A stretch of 64,000 nucleotides of DNA, from the NCBI GenBank assembly GCA_945883625.1, contig CAMCXW010000001.1, forward strand, positions 62,001 to 126,000, read 5' to 3'. The notes below the pieces were generated by a model. That model did not search any database and was not told the DNA's origin. It saw only the letters and a list, made by a program, of their open reading frames with translations. This document shows, one piece after another, positions 20,935-29,879 of this stretch. This DNA is from Spirosoma fluviale (GTDB lineage Bacteria > Bacteroidota > Bacteroidia > Cytophagales > Spirosomataceae). The first letter of the stretch is position 1, and the number at the start of each line of letters is the position of its first letter. The translations under genes were made by a program, and so were the position numbers.

Positions 20935-21919
20935 TTGGATATGTTAAACCTATCTGAGCACGTATTTCATCTAATAAACCCATCAATTCCTGGCTAAATT
21001 GATGCGACATCCAAGCATTTTCCGCGCGTCCTGCATGCAAATCTTCCTGCACCGCATCCGCCTCATAACTATAGCCCCAACCCAAACGCTCCGTCTCCAT
21101 CACAGTCTCCTCCCCACCATAAATCGTCAAGGTCATTCCCTTCGTTTCATGAAAACGCGGATGCATATAAATTTTTCCAAGCGTACCATATACCGTACAT
21201 GTTGTATCCGTTTGCGCAGCAAACGTCGAAAATAAACTTGCCGTAGCACCTGATGCATAGCTCGTAGCAATCGAACAATTCATGTCTACACCCGAAGGAG
21301 CCATCACACCCGTCGCCTTCATTTCCAGCGGTTGGCCTAATAACAGTTTCGAAATAAATAAAGGATAAATACCGATGTCCAACAAAGATCCACCTGTCAA
21401 ATGCGGATTAAACCAACGCGCCTCCTCATCATAAACCGCCTTAAAGCCAAAATCTGCAACCACATGCTTGATTTCGCCGATGGCACCCGATGCAATAATC
21501 TCTTGTAATTTGGCAATAGACGGATGAAAACGTGTCCACAAAGCCTCCATTAAAAACAGCTTCTTTTCACGCGCCTTCGAAATCATCGCAGCAACCTGCA
21601 TGCTATTGATGGCGAAAGCCTTTTCACATAACACAGGAATACCCGCTTCCAAACACAATAGCGTATGCTCATAATGCAAGCCATGCGGCGAAGCAATGTA
21701 AACAACATCGATTTCGCCACTCGAAAGCATTTCCTCATACGACCCAAAGGTCTTCACAGATGAGTCATAATGGGAAGCAAATTCCTGAGCCCGTTTGATA
21801 TCCCGAGAGGAAACAGCGGCTAAATAGCCTTTTTTGGCATGCGTAAGATCGTCGGCAAATTTACGCGCAATGCCTCCGCATGCGAGTATGCCCCAACGAA
21901 TGGGTTGATCTGTTTTCAT
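20927..21919 (-). CDS. Gfo/Idh/MocA family oxidoreductase
   Basis: WGILACGGIARKFADDL; DVVYIASPHGLHYEHTLLCLEAGIPVLCEKAFAIN. Confidence 0.92.
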   Translation of the reverse strand: MKTDQPIRWGILACGGIARKFADDLTHAKKGYLAAVSSRDIKRAQEFASHYDSSVKTFGSYEEMLSSGEIDVVYIASPHGLHYEHTLLCLEAGIPVLCEKAFAINSMQVAAMISKAREKKLFLMEALWTRFHPSIAKLQEIIASGAIGEIKHVVADFGFKAVYDEEARWFNPHLTGGSLLDIGIYPLFISKLLLGQPLEMKATGVMAPSGVDMNCSIATSYASGATASLFSTFAAQTDTTCTVYGTLGKIYMHPRFHETKGMTLTIYGGEETVMETERLGWGYSYEADAVQEDLHAGRAENAWMSHQFSQELMGLLDEIRAQIGLTYPNE

Positions 21920-21931
21920 AGTCGGTTTAAA

Positions 21932-23008
21932 TTATAAGGAACCCAAAGTAGCTATTAAAGCCTCCACCTGGTCTAAATTTACTGCAGGAAAATTTGCAAT
22001 ACGTATTTGAGTCTCCTTCATTTTTCCATATCCCGCACCCAAAATAAAGTCATTTTTTGCCTGTACTTGTTTGATCACATCGCCAGCCATCTGCTTGCAG
22101 TTTAAGACCACGACAGTCGCCGAACGATGTGGTTCATTCGTTACAAATATGTCAAATTGGTCCGACTTCTTTGCAAAATCATATAAAGCTTTTGCTTTGC
22201 GATCTGTCTCCTTCCGCATAACGTCCACACCAATGCGATTGAAATCCTCGGCCACTTTACCCAACACGTAAATCCCCATTACATTAGGCGTTTCAGGAGT
22301 TTCGAAATTCTTATAATTCTCCCAAAGACTCGGAAGTGAATGATAGGTTCCCACGGTTTCGCCGTGAAGTTTCATGCGCTCCGCCTTCGCTAGCATCTTT
22401 TCATTCGCAATCCAAACACCTAAACCTGCCGGCATTCCAAATGCTTTTTGCACCGAAAACATCGCGGAATCAACTAAATTGAAATCTAAATTCGGATAAG
22501 GAGCGGATGAAACCATGTCCACCATCACCAACTTATCTTTGTTTGCCTTTTTAATCTTATGAATCTCAGCTGCGCGCATCTGAACACCGGAACTAGTTTC
22601 ATTGGCCGTGCAACAAATCAACTCAGCATATTCAGGCACCGTCACTTCTGCCGCATCAAAACCCTCACCAAAAGGTTTGTGCATCGCATGTGCAAACTTG
22701 TGAAGCTCTTGAGAAAAATCAAAAAACTTCTTCGAAAACGACCCATTCACCAAGTGAAAACTTTCATGCTCCACGGAATTCATAATCGCTCGCTCCCAAA
22801 TTTCCGTAGCCGATCCTGTGAATAACACCGCAGTCTCTTTCGGCAAGGCAAATAATTGGCGCAACTGCTCATCGGTATGTTGGTAAATCTTACGAAATGC
22901 CCCCGAACGATGTGAAATCGATCCAATATTTTGACGAAATGCTGCTGCATAATGTGCCTCAACAGTAGGAAATAAGGCAGCAGGACCGGGTGTAAAAAAC
23001 GTGCTCAT
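21932..23008 (-). CDS. serC: Class V aminotransferase, phosphoserine aminotransferase (SerC-like)
   Basis: MSTFFTPGPAALFPTVEAHYAAAF; SAMFSVQKAFGMPAGLGVWIANEK PLP-Lys region; adjacent to SerB-SerA fusion. ATG at 23008 preferred. Confidence 0.75.
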   Translation of the reverse strand: MSTFFTPGPAALFPTVEAHYAAAFRQNIGSISHRSGAFRKIYQHTDEQLRQLFALPKETAVLFTGSATEIWERAIMNSVEHESFHLVNGSFSKKFFDFSQELHKFAHAMHKPFGEGFDAAEVTVPEYAELICCTANETSSGVQMRAAEIHKIKKANKDKLVMVDMVSSAPYPNLDFNLVDSAMFSVQKAFGMPAGLGVWIANEKMLAKAERMKLHGETVGTYHSLPSLWENYKNFETPETPNVMGIYVLGKVAEDFNRIGVDVMRKETDRKAKALYDFAKKSDQFDIFVTNEPHRSATVVVLNCKQMAGDVIKQVQAKNDFILGAGYGKMKETQIRIANFPAVNLDQVEALIATLGSL

Positions 23009-23009
23009 A

Positions 23010-24920
23010 TTAATATAACATTCTGAATTTGATCGTGTTATCAATCAATTTCAACTCATTGACAATTTCCTCCGCATATTCTTTCGCGACATCCGTAATC
23101 ACATAACCTGTCTGCTCCGTCGTTTTCAAATATTGACCGATGATATTCACATGGTATTTGGCAAATACATTATTTATTTGTGCCAATATACCCGGCACAT
23201 TGTGGTGTATATGCAATAAGCGGTGTGCATTTTCCAAAGGCGGCAACTGTAATTCTGGAAAATTCACAGAACCATAGGTACTTCCATTATTCATGAATTG
23301 CAACAACTTCGAAGGCACAAACTCCCCGATATTTGCTTGCGCTTCTTCCGTACTTCCACCGATATGTGGCGTCAAAATTACATTGGGTAAGCCGCGCAAC
23401 TCATTGATAAATTCCTCATCATTCGTTTTAGGCTCATACGGAAATACATCAATTGCCGCACCCCAAACCTTACCTGACTTAATCGCCTCCACTAATGCTG
23501 GGATTTGAACAACATGCCCACGCGACAAGTTTAGGAAGATGGCATTGTCCTTCATCCACGAAAATTCTTGTTGGCCAAATATATCCGTATTTGATTTTCG
23601 CCCATCCACGTGCATACTCACGAAATCAACGGTTGATAATAATTCTTTTAGACTATTGCATTTCTTCGCATTACCGAGCGCTAATTTGTCTACGATATCG
23701 AAAAAATAAACTTCCATTCCGAGCGCCTCCGAAATAACTGAAATCTGTGTTCCGATATTTCCGTAACCAATTAAACCGATTTTCTTACCCCGGATTTCAT
23801 ATGAATTAGTCGCTGATTTATCCCAAATACCGGCGTGCATCTTCGTAGATTTTTCGAAAATGTTACGGGTCAACATCACCATTAAACCGATTGATAATTC
23901 CACAACACTTCGTGTATTTGAATAAGGCGCGTTAAAAACGGCAATTCCACGATTCTCACATTCCGCCAAATCAATTTGGTTGGTACCTATGCAAAAAGCC
24001 CCCACACACATCAATCTAGCTGCATTTGGATGTTCGAGTACCTTCTTTGTCAAATTGGTTTTTGAACGCAAACCTATAATAGAAACATCTTTGATTTTCT
24101 CAATCAGCTCATCCTCGTCTAAAGCGCCCTTCAACAGCTCAACTTGGAAGCCTTCTTTTTTAAATACTTGAACCGCCGCCGGATGTACGTTCTCTAATAA
24201 TAAAACTTTGATGCGTGATTTTGGATAGGACTGTGCCCGACTTAACCCATTAAGATATAAAAATTCATCCAAAGATGGGACAACAAAATCCGCTTTATCG
24301 GTCACCGCTTTGCGTGAAACGTTCTCTGTAAATGCAAAGAATTTATTGGCCAAACCGGCCTCGCGTAATTCGTAATCTGTATATCCATCACCGATCACAT
24401 AGACTTCTCCGTCTAAGGCTAAAGATTGCAATAAACTTACTTTGCCGCGATCTTGTGAAAGCAAGTTGGCTTGATCATATCCCGTAATGGTGCCGTCGGC
24501 CGCATACGTAAACGTATTCGCATACACATTCGCAGCTGCAATACCCATCTCCTCTACGACAGGAACGATAAAATCTTTGAAGCCACTTGAGACAATTAAA
24601 ATTTGATCCGCATGCTCTTTAATAAACGCTTTATTGCGTTTAAATGACTCAGAAATTTTTCCTTTTAAGAAGGTGATTAACAGGTCCACATGCGAACGAT
24701 TCGCTGGCAACAAAGCCACACGATCTCGCAATGAATCTGCGAATGAATAATTTCCGGTCATCCCTTTGTCGGTGATTTCGCGAATTTTTCCAACGATCTC
24801 CCCTTGTTTGGCATTCCCTTCCAAAGCGATACGCGCTAATTCATCGAGTCCCTCGACTTTCGTGAATGTACTGTCAAAATCAATGACAATCGTTAATTGT
24901 TCCAGCTCCTTAGTTGACAT
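23010..24920 (-). CDS. serA: Fused phosphoserine phosphatase (SerB/HAD) and D-3-phosphoglycerate dehydrogenase (SerA with ACT domain)
   Basis: N-terminal HAD: VIDFDSTFTKVEGLDELA, LIVSSGFKDFIVPV, VIGDGYTDYEL; C-terminal SerA: IGLIGYGNIGTQISVISEALGMEVYFFD, FLNLSRGHVVQIPALVEAIKSGKVWGAAIDVFPYEP, HIGGSTEEAQ, then an ACT-like tail. ATG 24920 preferred; the longer ORF overlaps the upstream gene. Confidence 0.9.
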   Translation of the reverse strand: MSTKELEQLTIVIDFDSTFTKVEGLDELARIALEGNAKQGEIVGKIREITDKGMTGNYSFADSLRDRVALLPANRSHVDLLITFLKGKISESFKRNKAFIKEHADQILIVSSGFKDFIVPVVEEMGIAAANVYANTFTYAADGTITGYDQANLLSQDRGKVSLLQSLALDGEVYVIGDGYTDYELREAGLANKFFAFTENVSRKAVTDKADFVVPSLDEFLYLNGLSRAQSYPKSRIKVLLLENVHPAAVQVFKKEGFQVELLKGALDEDELIEKIKDVSIIGLRSKTNLTKKVLEHPNAARLMCVGAFCIGTNQIDLAECENRGIAVFNAPYSNTRSVVELSIGLMVMLTRNIFEKSTKMHAGIWDKSATNSYEIRGKKIGLIGYGNIGTQISVISEALGMEVYFFDIVDKLALGNAKKCNSLKELLSTVDFVSMHVDGRKSNTDIFGQQEFSWMKDNAIFLNLSRGHVVQIPALVEAIKSGKVWGAAIDVFPYEPKTNDEEFINELRGLPNVILTPHIGGSTEEAQANIGEFVPSKLLQFMNNGSTYGSVNFPELQLPPLENAHRLLHIHHNVPGILAQINNVFAKYHVNIIGQYLKTTEQTGYVITDVAKEYAEEIVNELKLIDNTIKFRMLY

Positions 24921-24924
24921 ATTA

Positions 24925-25878
24925 TCAAATTTCAATTTCCTTAAACCATGCTTCAGCCCGCTGCTCGGACCAAGTTTTACCTCGGTAGTTACGTGGGAAA
25001 AAACCGCAATGCCCTCCTTGTTTAGACAATTCAATCTGAACATAGTCGGACTGAATCACTTCAGGAAGACATTCCTGCGATAAAAAAGGATCGTTTTTCG
25101 CGTTGACCACGAGGGTCGGAACGCGAATCCCACCTAAGAAATACAAGGAACTATTTTGTTCATAATAGTCCTCAGCATCCTTAAATCCATGTAAAGGCCC
25201 CGTAATTACATTATCAAAATCGTACAAACTACCAATGGAAGAAAGCATGGCCGGCGTAATATCTTGTGGATATCGGGCCGACTTTTCAGTTACTTTTTCT
25301 AATAGCGTTTGTAAGAAGCGATGCGTGTAGAGGCGGTTTTCCCAACGGGCCAGTTGCTGACTACTGCTGGAAAGGTGTAAAGGTACAGAAAATGCTACAG
25401 CTTTTCGAACGAATTTTGAAGCTTTTTCCCCATTTTCCCCTAACCATTTTAAGGTCAAGTTGCCACCTAAACTAAACCCAGCCAGGAAGATATCACGGAC
25501 GCCCAGCGAAATCGCATGGTTGATAACGTGATCTAAATCATCCGTGGCTCCACTGTGGTAAAACCGCAAATTTCGATTTGGCTCCCCTGAGCAACTCCGA
25601 TAATTCCAGGCGAGCGCATGAAAATCAGGAAGAGAGCGAATTAGACCGGTGATGTAATGCCGCCGACTGCCACCCTCCAAGCCATGAGAAACAATAAGCA
25701 ACGGTTTTTGGATCAGTTCCCCGGAACGTATATGCCAATCTAAATCTAAAAAATCACCATCTGGCAATTCCAATCGCTCTGTGTAAGCATGGGTTTCAGG
25801 TATTTCCCGAAAAAGTGCCGGATAAATACTTTGCGAATGACCCTCTGGCAACCAAATTGGCGGCTTGTATGCGTGCAT
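24925..25878 (-). CDS. YheT-family alpha/beta hydrolase
   Basis: PIWLPEGHSQSIYPALFR; LIVSHGLEGGSRRHYITGL; FLAGFSLGGNLTLKWLGE. Confidence 0.9.
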   Translation of the reverse strand: MHAYKPPIWLPEGHSQSIYPALFREIPETHAYTERLELPDGDFLDLDWHIRSGELIQKPLLIVSHGLEGGSRRHYITGLIRSLPDFHALAWNYRSCSGEPNRNLRFYHSGATDDLDHVINHAISLGVRDIFLAGFSLGGNLTLKWLGENGEKASKFVRKAVAFSVPLHLSSSSQQLARWENRLYTHRFLQTLLEKVTEKSARYPQDITPAMLSSIGSLYDFDNVITGPLHGFKDAEDYYEQNSSLYFLGGIRVPTLVVNAKNDPFLSQECLPEVIQSDYVQIELSKQGGHCGFFPRNYRGKTWSEQRAEAWFKEIEI

Positions 25879-26711
25879 TAAATAAAGAAATCTGGAATTA
25901 AAGAACGGTCGTCCACATTGGGATCAACTTTATACGAACTAAAATCAGTGACCCCAGCCTCAGCTAAGACGGCGTCATCGATAAAATAATTTCCTGAACA
26001 AGTTTTAAAATCACGTGCCAAAATTTCAGCGGCAGCATCTGCCATGATCGTTGGCTTACGCGCATTCCGCATCATCTCACCATTCCCAACCGCAAATTCG
26101 ATAGCAGCTGTGGCAATAATAGTCCGCGGCCATAATGAATTAAAAGCAACTTTACCATCAAATTCAGCTGACATCCCCAGCGTTACTAATGACATACCAA
26201 ATTTTGCCATCGAATAGGCTACATGATGCTTAAACCAACGTGCCTCAAAATTCAAAGGAGGCGAAAGGGTTAAGACATGTGGATTTTCAGACTTGAGTAA
26301 ATGAGGTAAACATGCACGCGAAACCAAGAATGTTCCTCGGGCATTTACGCCGTGCATTAAATCAAAGCGCTTCATTTCTGTTTCGAGTGTTCCGGTCAAC
26401 TGGATAGCTGAAGCATTATTGATTACAATATCGATCCCTCCAAAGGTGGCAACCGCTTGATTGACCGCTCCAAAAACCTGATTTTCATCACGAATGTCAA
26501 CCATGCAGGGCAGGGCACGACCTCCTAAGCGTTCGATTTCAGCTGCGGCGGAAAAAATAGTCCCTTGCAATTTAGGATGTGGCTCAGCTGTTTTAGCGGC
26601 AATAATGATATTTGCACCCAATGAGGCTAATTTTTTAGCTATTTCCAAGCCGATACCACGTGAGGAACCCGTTATGAAAACGGTTTTGTTTTTGAAGTTC
26701 ATGTGAGTCAA
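25878..26711 (-). CDS. SDR-family oxidoreductase (HSDL2-like)
   Basis: VFITGSSRGIGLEIAKKLA; IVINNASAIQ; HHVAYSMAKFGMSLVTLGMSAEF. Confidence 0.9.
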   Translation of the reverse strand: MTHMNFKNKTVFITGSSRGIGLEIAKKLASLGANIIIAAKTAEPHPKLQGTIFSAAAEIERLGGRALPCMVDIRDENQVFGAVNQAVATFGGIDIVINNASAIQLTGTLETEMKRFDLMHGVNARGTFLVSRACLPHLLKSENPHVLTLSPPLNFEARWFKHHVAYSMAKFGMSLVTLGMSAEFDGKVAFNSLWPRTIIATAAIEFAVGNGEMMRNARKPTIMADAAAEILARDFKTCSGNYFIDDAVLAEAGVTDFSSYKVDPNVDDRSLIPDFFI

Positions 26712-26774
26712 TTTAAACTTTATCTAAATTACGATTTTATTGCAAAGACTTGTCAAATTTTAATTTTTGCGTTG

Positions 26775-26782
26775 TACTTTTG
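26775..26782 (+). promoter_or_regulatory. Bacteroidota -7 box TACTTTTG for hemA
   Basis: TACTTTTG with TTG 22 nt upstream (26750-26752); 27 nt before hemA ATG. Confidence 0.5.
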
Positions 26783-26809
26783 TAAACTTGTTTTTGCATC
26801 CTATACCGA

Positions 26810-28081
26810 ATGATCACACCGTTTAAGTTAGTAAGTATTTCTCATCGCAGTGCGCCACTCACGATTCGTGAGATGGTATCAATGAACGAGGAAGAAAGTC
26901 GCGCTTTTACGCTCAAGTGTAAAGATTTATTTGGCTTACAAGAATTATTGATTGTATCGACGTGCAACCGCACCGAACTATACTATACTTCTCCGGAATC
27001 TATCTCAAATGACTTAATTAAGGCATTGTTAATCGAAAAAGGATTAACAAATATTACTGATTATGCGCATTATTTCGTTCAAATGGATGAAACGAGTGAT
27101 TCTTTAAAACACCTTTTTGAGGTTGCTACTGGTTTACAATCCAAAGTTGTAGGTGACTTACAGATACCTAATCAGATCAAAAGAGCGTACCAACTAGCGG
27201 CTGATTTGAACATGGCGGGTCCGTATTTGCATCGTTTAATGCATACCATATTTTATTCAAACAAGCGTGTTGCGCAAGAAACTTCGTTCCGCGATGGAGC
27301 AGCTTCTGTTTCATATGCCACTGTTGCCTTAGCTGAAGAATTATCGCAAGCTTTGGCTGCTCCCAAAGTCCTTATTTTAGGCTTGGGTGAAATTGGGATT
27401 GACGTTTGTAAAAACTTGGAGGATAAAGATTTTGCTGAGGTGACGGTCATGAATCGGACCATCGAAAAAGCTGAACGTGTGGCCCAAGGGAAAAACTTCC
27501 GTGTCGCTCCATTTGAAGATATGTGCCAAGAAATCGAAGCGGCCGACATCATTATTTCGTCTATTCGCACGGATTCGCCGATCATCACACAAGAGAATTT
27601 GAAAGCCATGCAATTGCTTTCATTTAAATATTTTATAGATCTATCCGTACCACGCAGTATCGAAGAGGGTGTAGAAAAGGTTTCTGGAGTTTTATTATAT
27701 AACATTGACACGTTGAAAGAACGTGCAGACGAAGCTTTAGCTGCTCGTATGGCGTCCATTCCAGATGTGCGCGTAATCATTGAGGAAAGCATAGATAGCT
27801 TCAATGATTGGTCTAAAGAGATGGAAGTTTCTCCTACCATCCATAAGTTAAAAGGTGCGCTTGAGCAAATCCGTAAAGAAGAAATCAATCGTCACCTGAA
27901 AGGTCTAAGTGCAGAAGAAGTGGAGAAATTAGAAAAAATCACAGCTTCTTTGGTCCAAAAAATCATCAAACAACCCATCATTCATTTGAAAGCCGCTTGC
28001 AAACGCGGTGATTCTGAAGCTATGGTGGATGTATTGAATGACCTCTTCAACCTCGAGCAATTCGAAGAGCACGAATCCTAA
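26810..28081 (+). CDS. hemA: Glutamyl-tRNA reductase
   Basis: LLIVSTCNRTELYY; VVGDLQIPNQIKRAYQLA; VLILGLGEIGIDVCKNLED. Confidence 0.95.
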   Translation: MITPFKLVSISHRSAPLTIREMVSMNEEESRAFTLKCKDLFGLQELLIVSTCNRTELYYTSPESISNDLIKALLIEKGLTNITDYAHYFVQMDETSDSLKHLFEVATGLQSKVVGDLQIPNQIKRAYQLAADLNMAGPYLHRLMHTIFYSNKRVAQETSFRDGAASVSYATVALAEELSQALAAPKVLILGLGEIGIDVCKNLEDKDFAEVTVMNRTIEKAERVAQGKNFRVAPFEDMCQEIEAADIIISSIRTDSPIITQENLKAMQLLSFKYFIDLSVPRSIEEGVEKVSGVLLYNIDTLKERADEALAARMASIPDVRVIIEESIDSFNDWSKEMEVSPTIHKLKGALEQIRKEEINRHLKGLSAEEVEKLEKITASLVQKIIKQPIIHLKAACKRGDSEAMVDVLNDLFNLEQFEEHES

Positions 28082-28085
28082 TCGC

Positions 28086-28547
28086 ATGGACAGCGCATTA
28101 CTGACTAAATTGGCCCGCTATTGCGCCTATCAGGAACGCTGCATCTCAGAAATCAAACTAAAAATTCAGGAATTAGACGGCGCTGACCTGCAGGACGATT
28201 ATATCCAGTGGTTGCAAGAAAACAATTACCTGAATGAGCAAAGATTCATTGGTCTATTTATCCGCTCCAAATTCAACCAGAAAAAGTGGGGCCGCGGGAA
28301 AATTCAATTTGAATTGCGCAAAAAAGGAATTTCAGATTCGGACATACAAGCGCATTGGGATGAAATTGCAGAAGCAGATTACACCGAAGCCCTAAAAGTC
28401 CTATTAGAAAAAAAAGCATTTTCGCTCAAATCAGGAACTCCGAACGAAAAATACCAAAAGTGTTACCGGACGGGTTTGTCTAAAGGCTTCGAGCCTAGTC
28501 TTGTTTCTCAGGTCTTGAAAGGTCTTTTTCCGAAGGGATTTGCATAA
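28086..28547 (+). CDS. recX: Regulatory protein RecX
   Basis: LARYCAYQERCISEIKLKIQEL; YLNEQRFIGLFIRSKFNQKKWGRGKIQFELRKKGIS. ATG 28086 preferred. Confidence 0.9.
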   Translation: MDSALLTKLARYCAYQERCISEIKLKIQELDGADLQDDYIQWLQENNYLNEQRFIGLFIRSKFNQKKWGRGKIQFELRKKGISDSDIQAHWDEIAEADYTEALKVLLEKKAFSLKSGTPNEKYQKCYRTGLSKGFEPSLVSQVLKGLFPKGFA

Positions 28548-28569
28548 AATCATTTTTTTCCTACCTTTG
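28539..28569 (+). promoter_or_regulatory. Promoter of tyrosine leader/aminotransferase-tyrA operon (TTTG-N19-TACCTTTG)
   Basis: TTTG 28539-28542, 19-nt spacer, TACCTTTG 28562-28569; overlaps the 3' end of recX. Confidence 0.75.
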
Positions 28570-28573
28570 AGAC

Positions 28574-28639
28574 ATGGATTTCAAATCAACTACTTATTAC
28601 TTAGGTTATTATTACGCAGGATACTACGTCTGCGCGTAA
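28574..28639 (+). CDS. Putative tyrosine-rich leader peptide (21 aa, MDFKSTTYYLGYYYAGYYVCA)
   Basis: Short ORF with 7 Tyr codons (TAT TAC ... TAT TAT TAC ... TAC TAC), 4 nt after a -7 box, upstream of a terminator-like hairpin and the aminotransferase-tyrA genes. Confidence 0.8.
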   Translation: MDFKSTTYYLGYYYAGYYVCA

Positions 28640-28674
28640 CCGGTTTGATAGGTTTTTGATGTTAACTTATTTTC

Positions 28675-28703
28675 GCCGGCCTGTGAGTCGGCATTTTTAT
28701 TAT
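28675..28703 (+). terminator. Putative attenuator terminator upstream of aminotransferase-tyrA
   Basis: GCCGGC-CTGTGA-GTCGGC (6-bp stem with one G-U) followed by ATTTTTATTAT, ending just before ATG 28704. Confidence 0.65.
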
Positions 28704-29879
28704 ATGAGCTTTTCTATTTCACCCGCTTCGCGTTTAAAGTCCGTAGAGGAATACTATTTCTCCACAAAACTCAAGCAAATCGCAGCATTGCGCGCCGCCG
28801 GTATTCCCGTCATTAACCTAGGTATAGGTAGTCCAGACCTCGCTCCTGCTACGGAAACGATCGAAGCCTTGACTTTATCTGCAGCTAATCCTGCCAACCA
28901 CGCCTACCAAGGGTATCAAGGAATTCCTGCGTTACGTGAGGCATTTGCAGCATTTTACGCTAAACATTACGGGGTGACGGTAGATCCAGCTTCTGAAATA
29001 TTGCCATTAATCGGTTCCAAAGAAGGCATCATGCACATTGCCATGGCCTATTTAGAGGCAGGGGATGTGACGTTGATTCCGAATCCGGGCTACCCAACTT
29101 ACCAAGCGGCGTGCTCACTGGCTGGGGCAACGGTTCAAGCATACGAATTAACGGAAGCGAATGGTTGGCTGCCTGATTTAGATACCTTGGAAAAACAAGA
29201 TTTGTCTAAAGTAAAAATCATGTGGGTGAACTATCCACATATGCCCACGGGTGCCAAAGCAGATGTAGCGTTTTTTACTAAACTGCGCGATTTCGCGATT
29301 CGCCATTCTATACTATTAGTTAATGATAATCCATACAGTTTTATCTTGAATGATAATCCCTTGAGCATGTTGGCCGTACCCGGCATGAAAGACGTAGCCA
29401 TTGAATTAAATTCACTTTCCAAATCTCACAATATGGCCGGTTGGCGCATCGGTGCGGCATTCGGTCGGGCGGAATTATTGGGACCCGTGTTGAAATTCAA
29501 GTCCAACATGGACTCTGGTATGTTTTTACCTTTGCAAGAAGCTGCGGTGAAGGCATTATCATCAGATTCATCTTGGTTTGCTCGTCAGAATGAAATCTAT
29601 AAGTCGCGTCAGAGGAAGGTATTTGAATTATTAGATTTATTGGATTGCGTGTATGATTCAGCGCAAACCGGCATGTTTGTTTGGGCTCGCGTGCCTGCAT
29701 CCATTGAAACTGGGTATGCACTCTCCGACCAGATATTGGATGAAAATGCGGTTTTTATCACCCCTGGGGGTATTTTTGGCACACAGGGCAACGGGTATGT
29801 GCGGATTTCGTTATGTGCCAAAGAAGAGGTTTTTCAAACGGCGATAGATCGCATTAAAAATCACAGCAATGGAATCTAA
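28704..29879 (+). CDS. PLP-dependent class I/II aminotransferase (putative aromatic aminotransferase by context)
   Basis: INLGIGSPDLAPATETIEAL; VNDNPYSFIL; ELNSLSKSHNMAGWRIG (PLP Lys). ATG 28704 preferred. Confidence 0.9.
   Translation: MSFSISPASRLKSVEEYYFSTKLKQIAALRAAGIPVINLGIGSPDLAPATETIEALTLSAANPANHAYQGYQGIPALREAFAAFYAKHYGVTVDPASEILPLIGSKEGIMHIAMAYLEAGDVTLIPNPGYPTYQAACSLAGATVQAYELTEANGWLPDLDTLEKQDLSKVKIMWVNYPHMPTGAKADVAFFTKLRDFAIRHSILLVNDNPYSFILNDNPLSMLAVPGMKDVAIELNSLSKSHNMAGWRIGAAFGRAELLGPVLKFKSNMDSGMFLPLQEAAVKALSSDSSWFARQNEIYKSRQRKVFELLDLLDCVYDSAQTGMFVWARVPASIETGYALSDQILDENAVFITPGGIFGTQGNGYVRISLCAKEEVFQTAIDRIKNHSNGI

Noticed and set aside
27253-27888. 211-aa antisense ORF inside hemA
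   Set aside because: Fully antisense to a confidently assigned gene; composition (Ser-rich, no motifs) looks like a shadow ORF.
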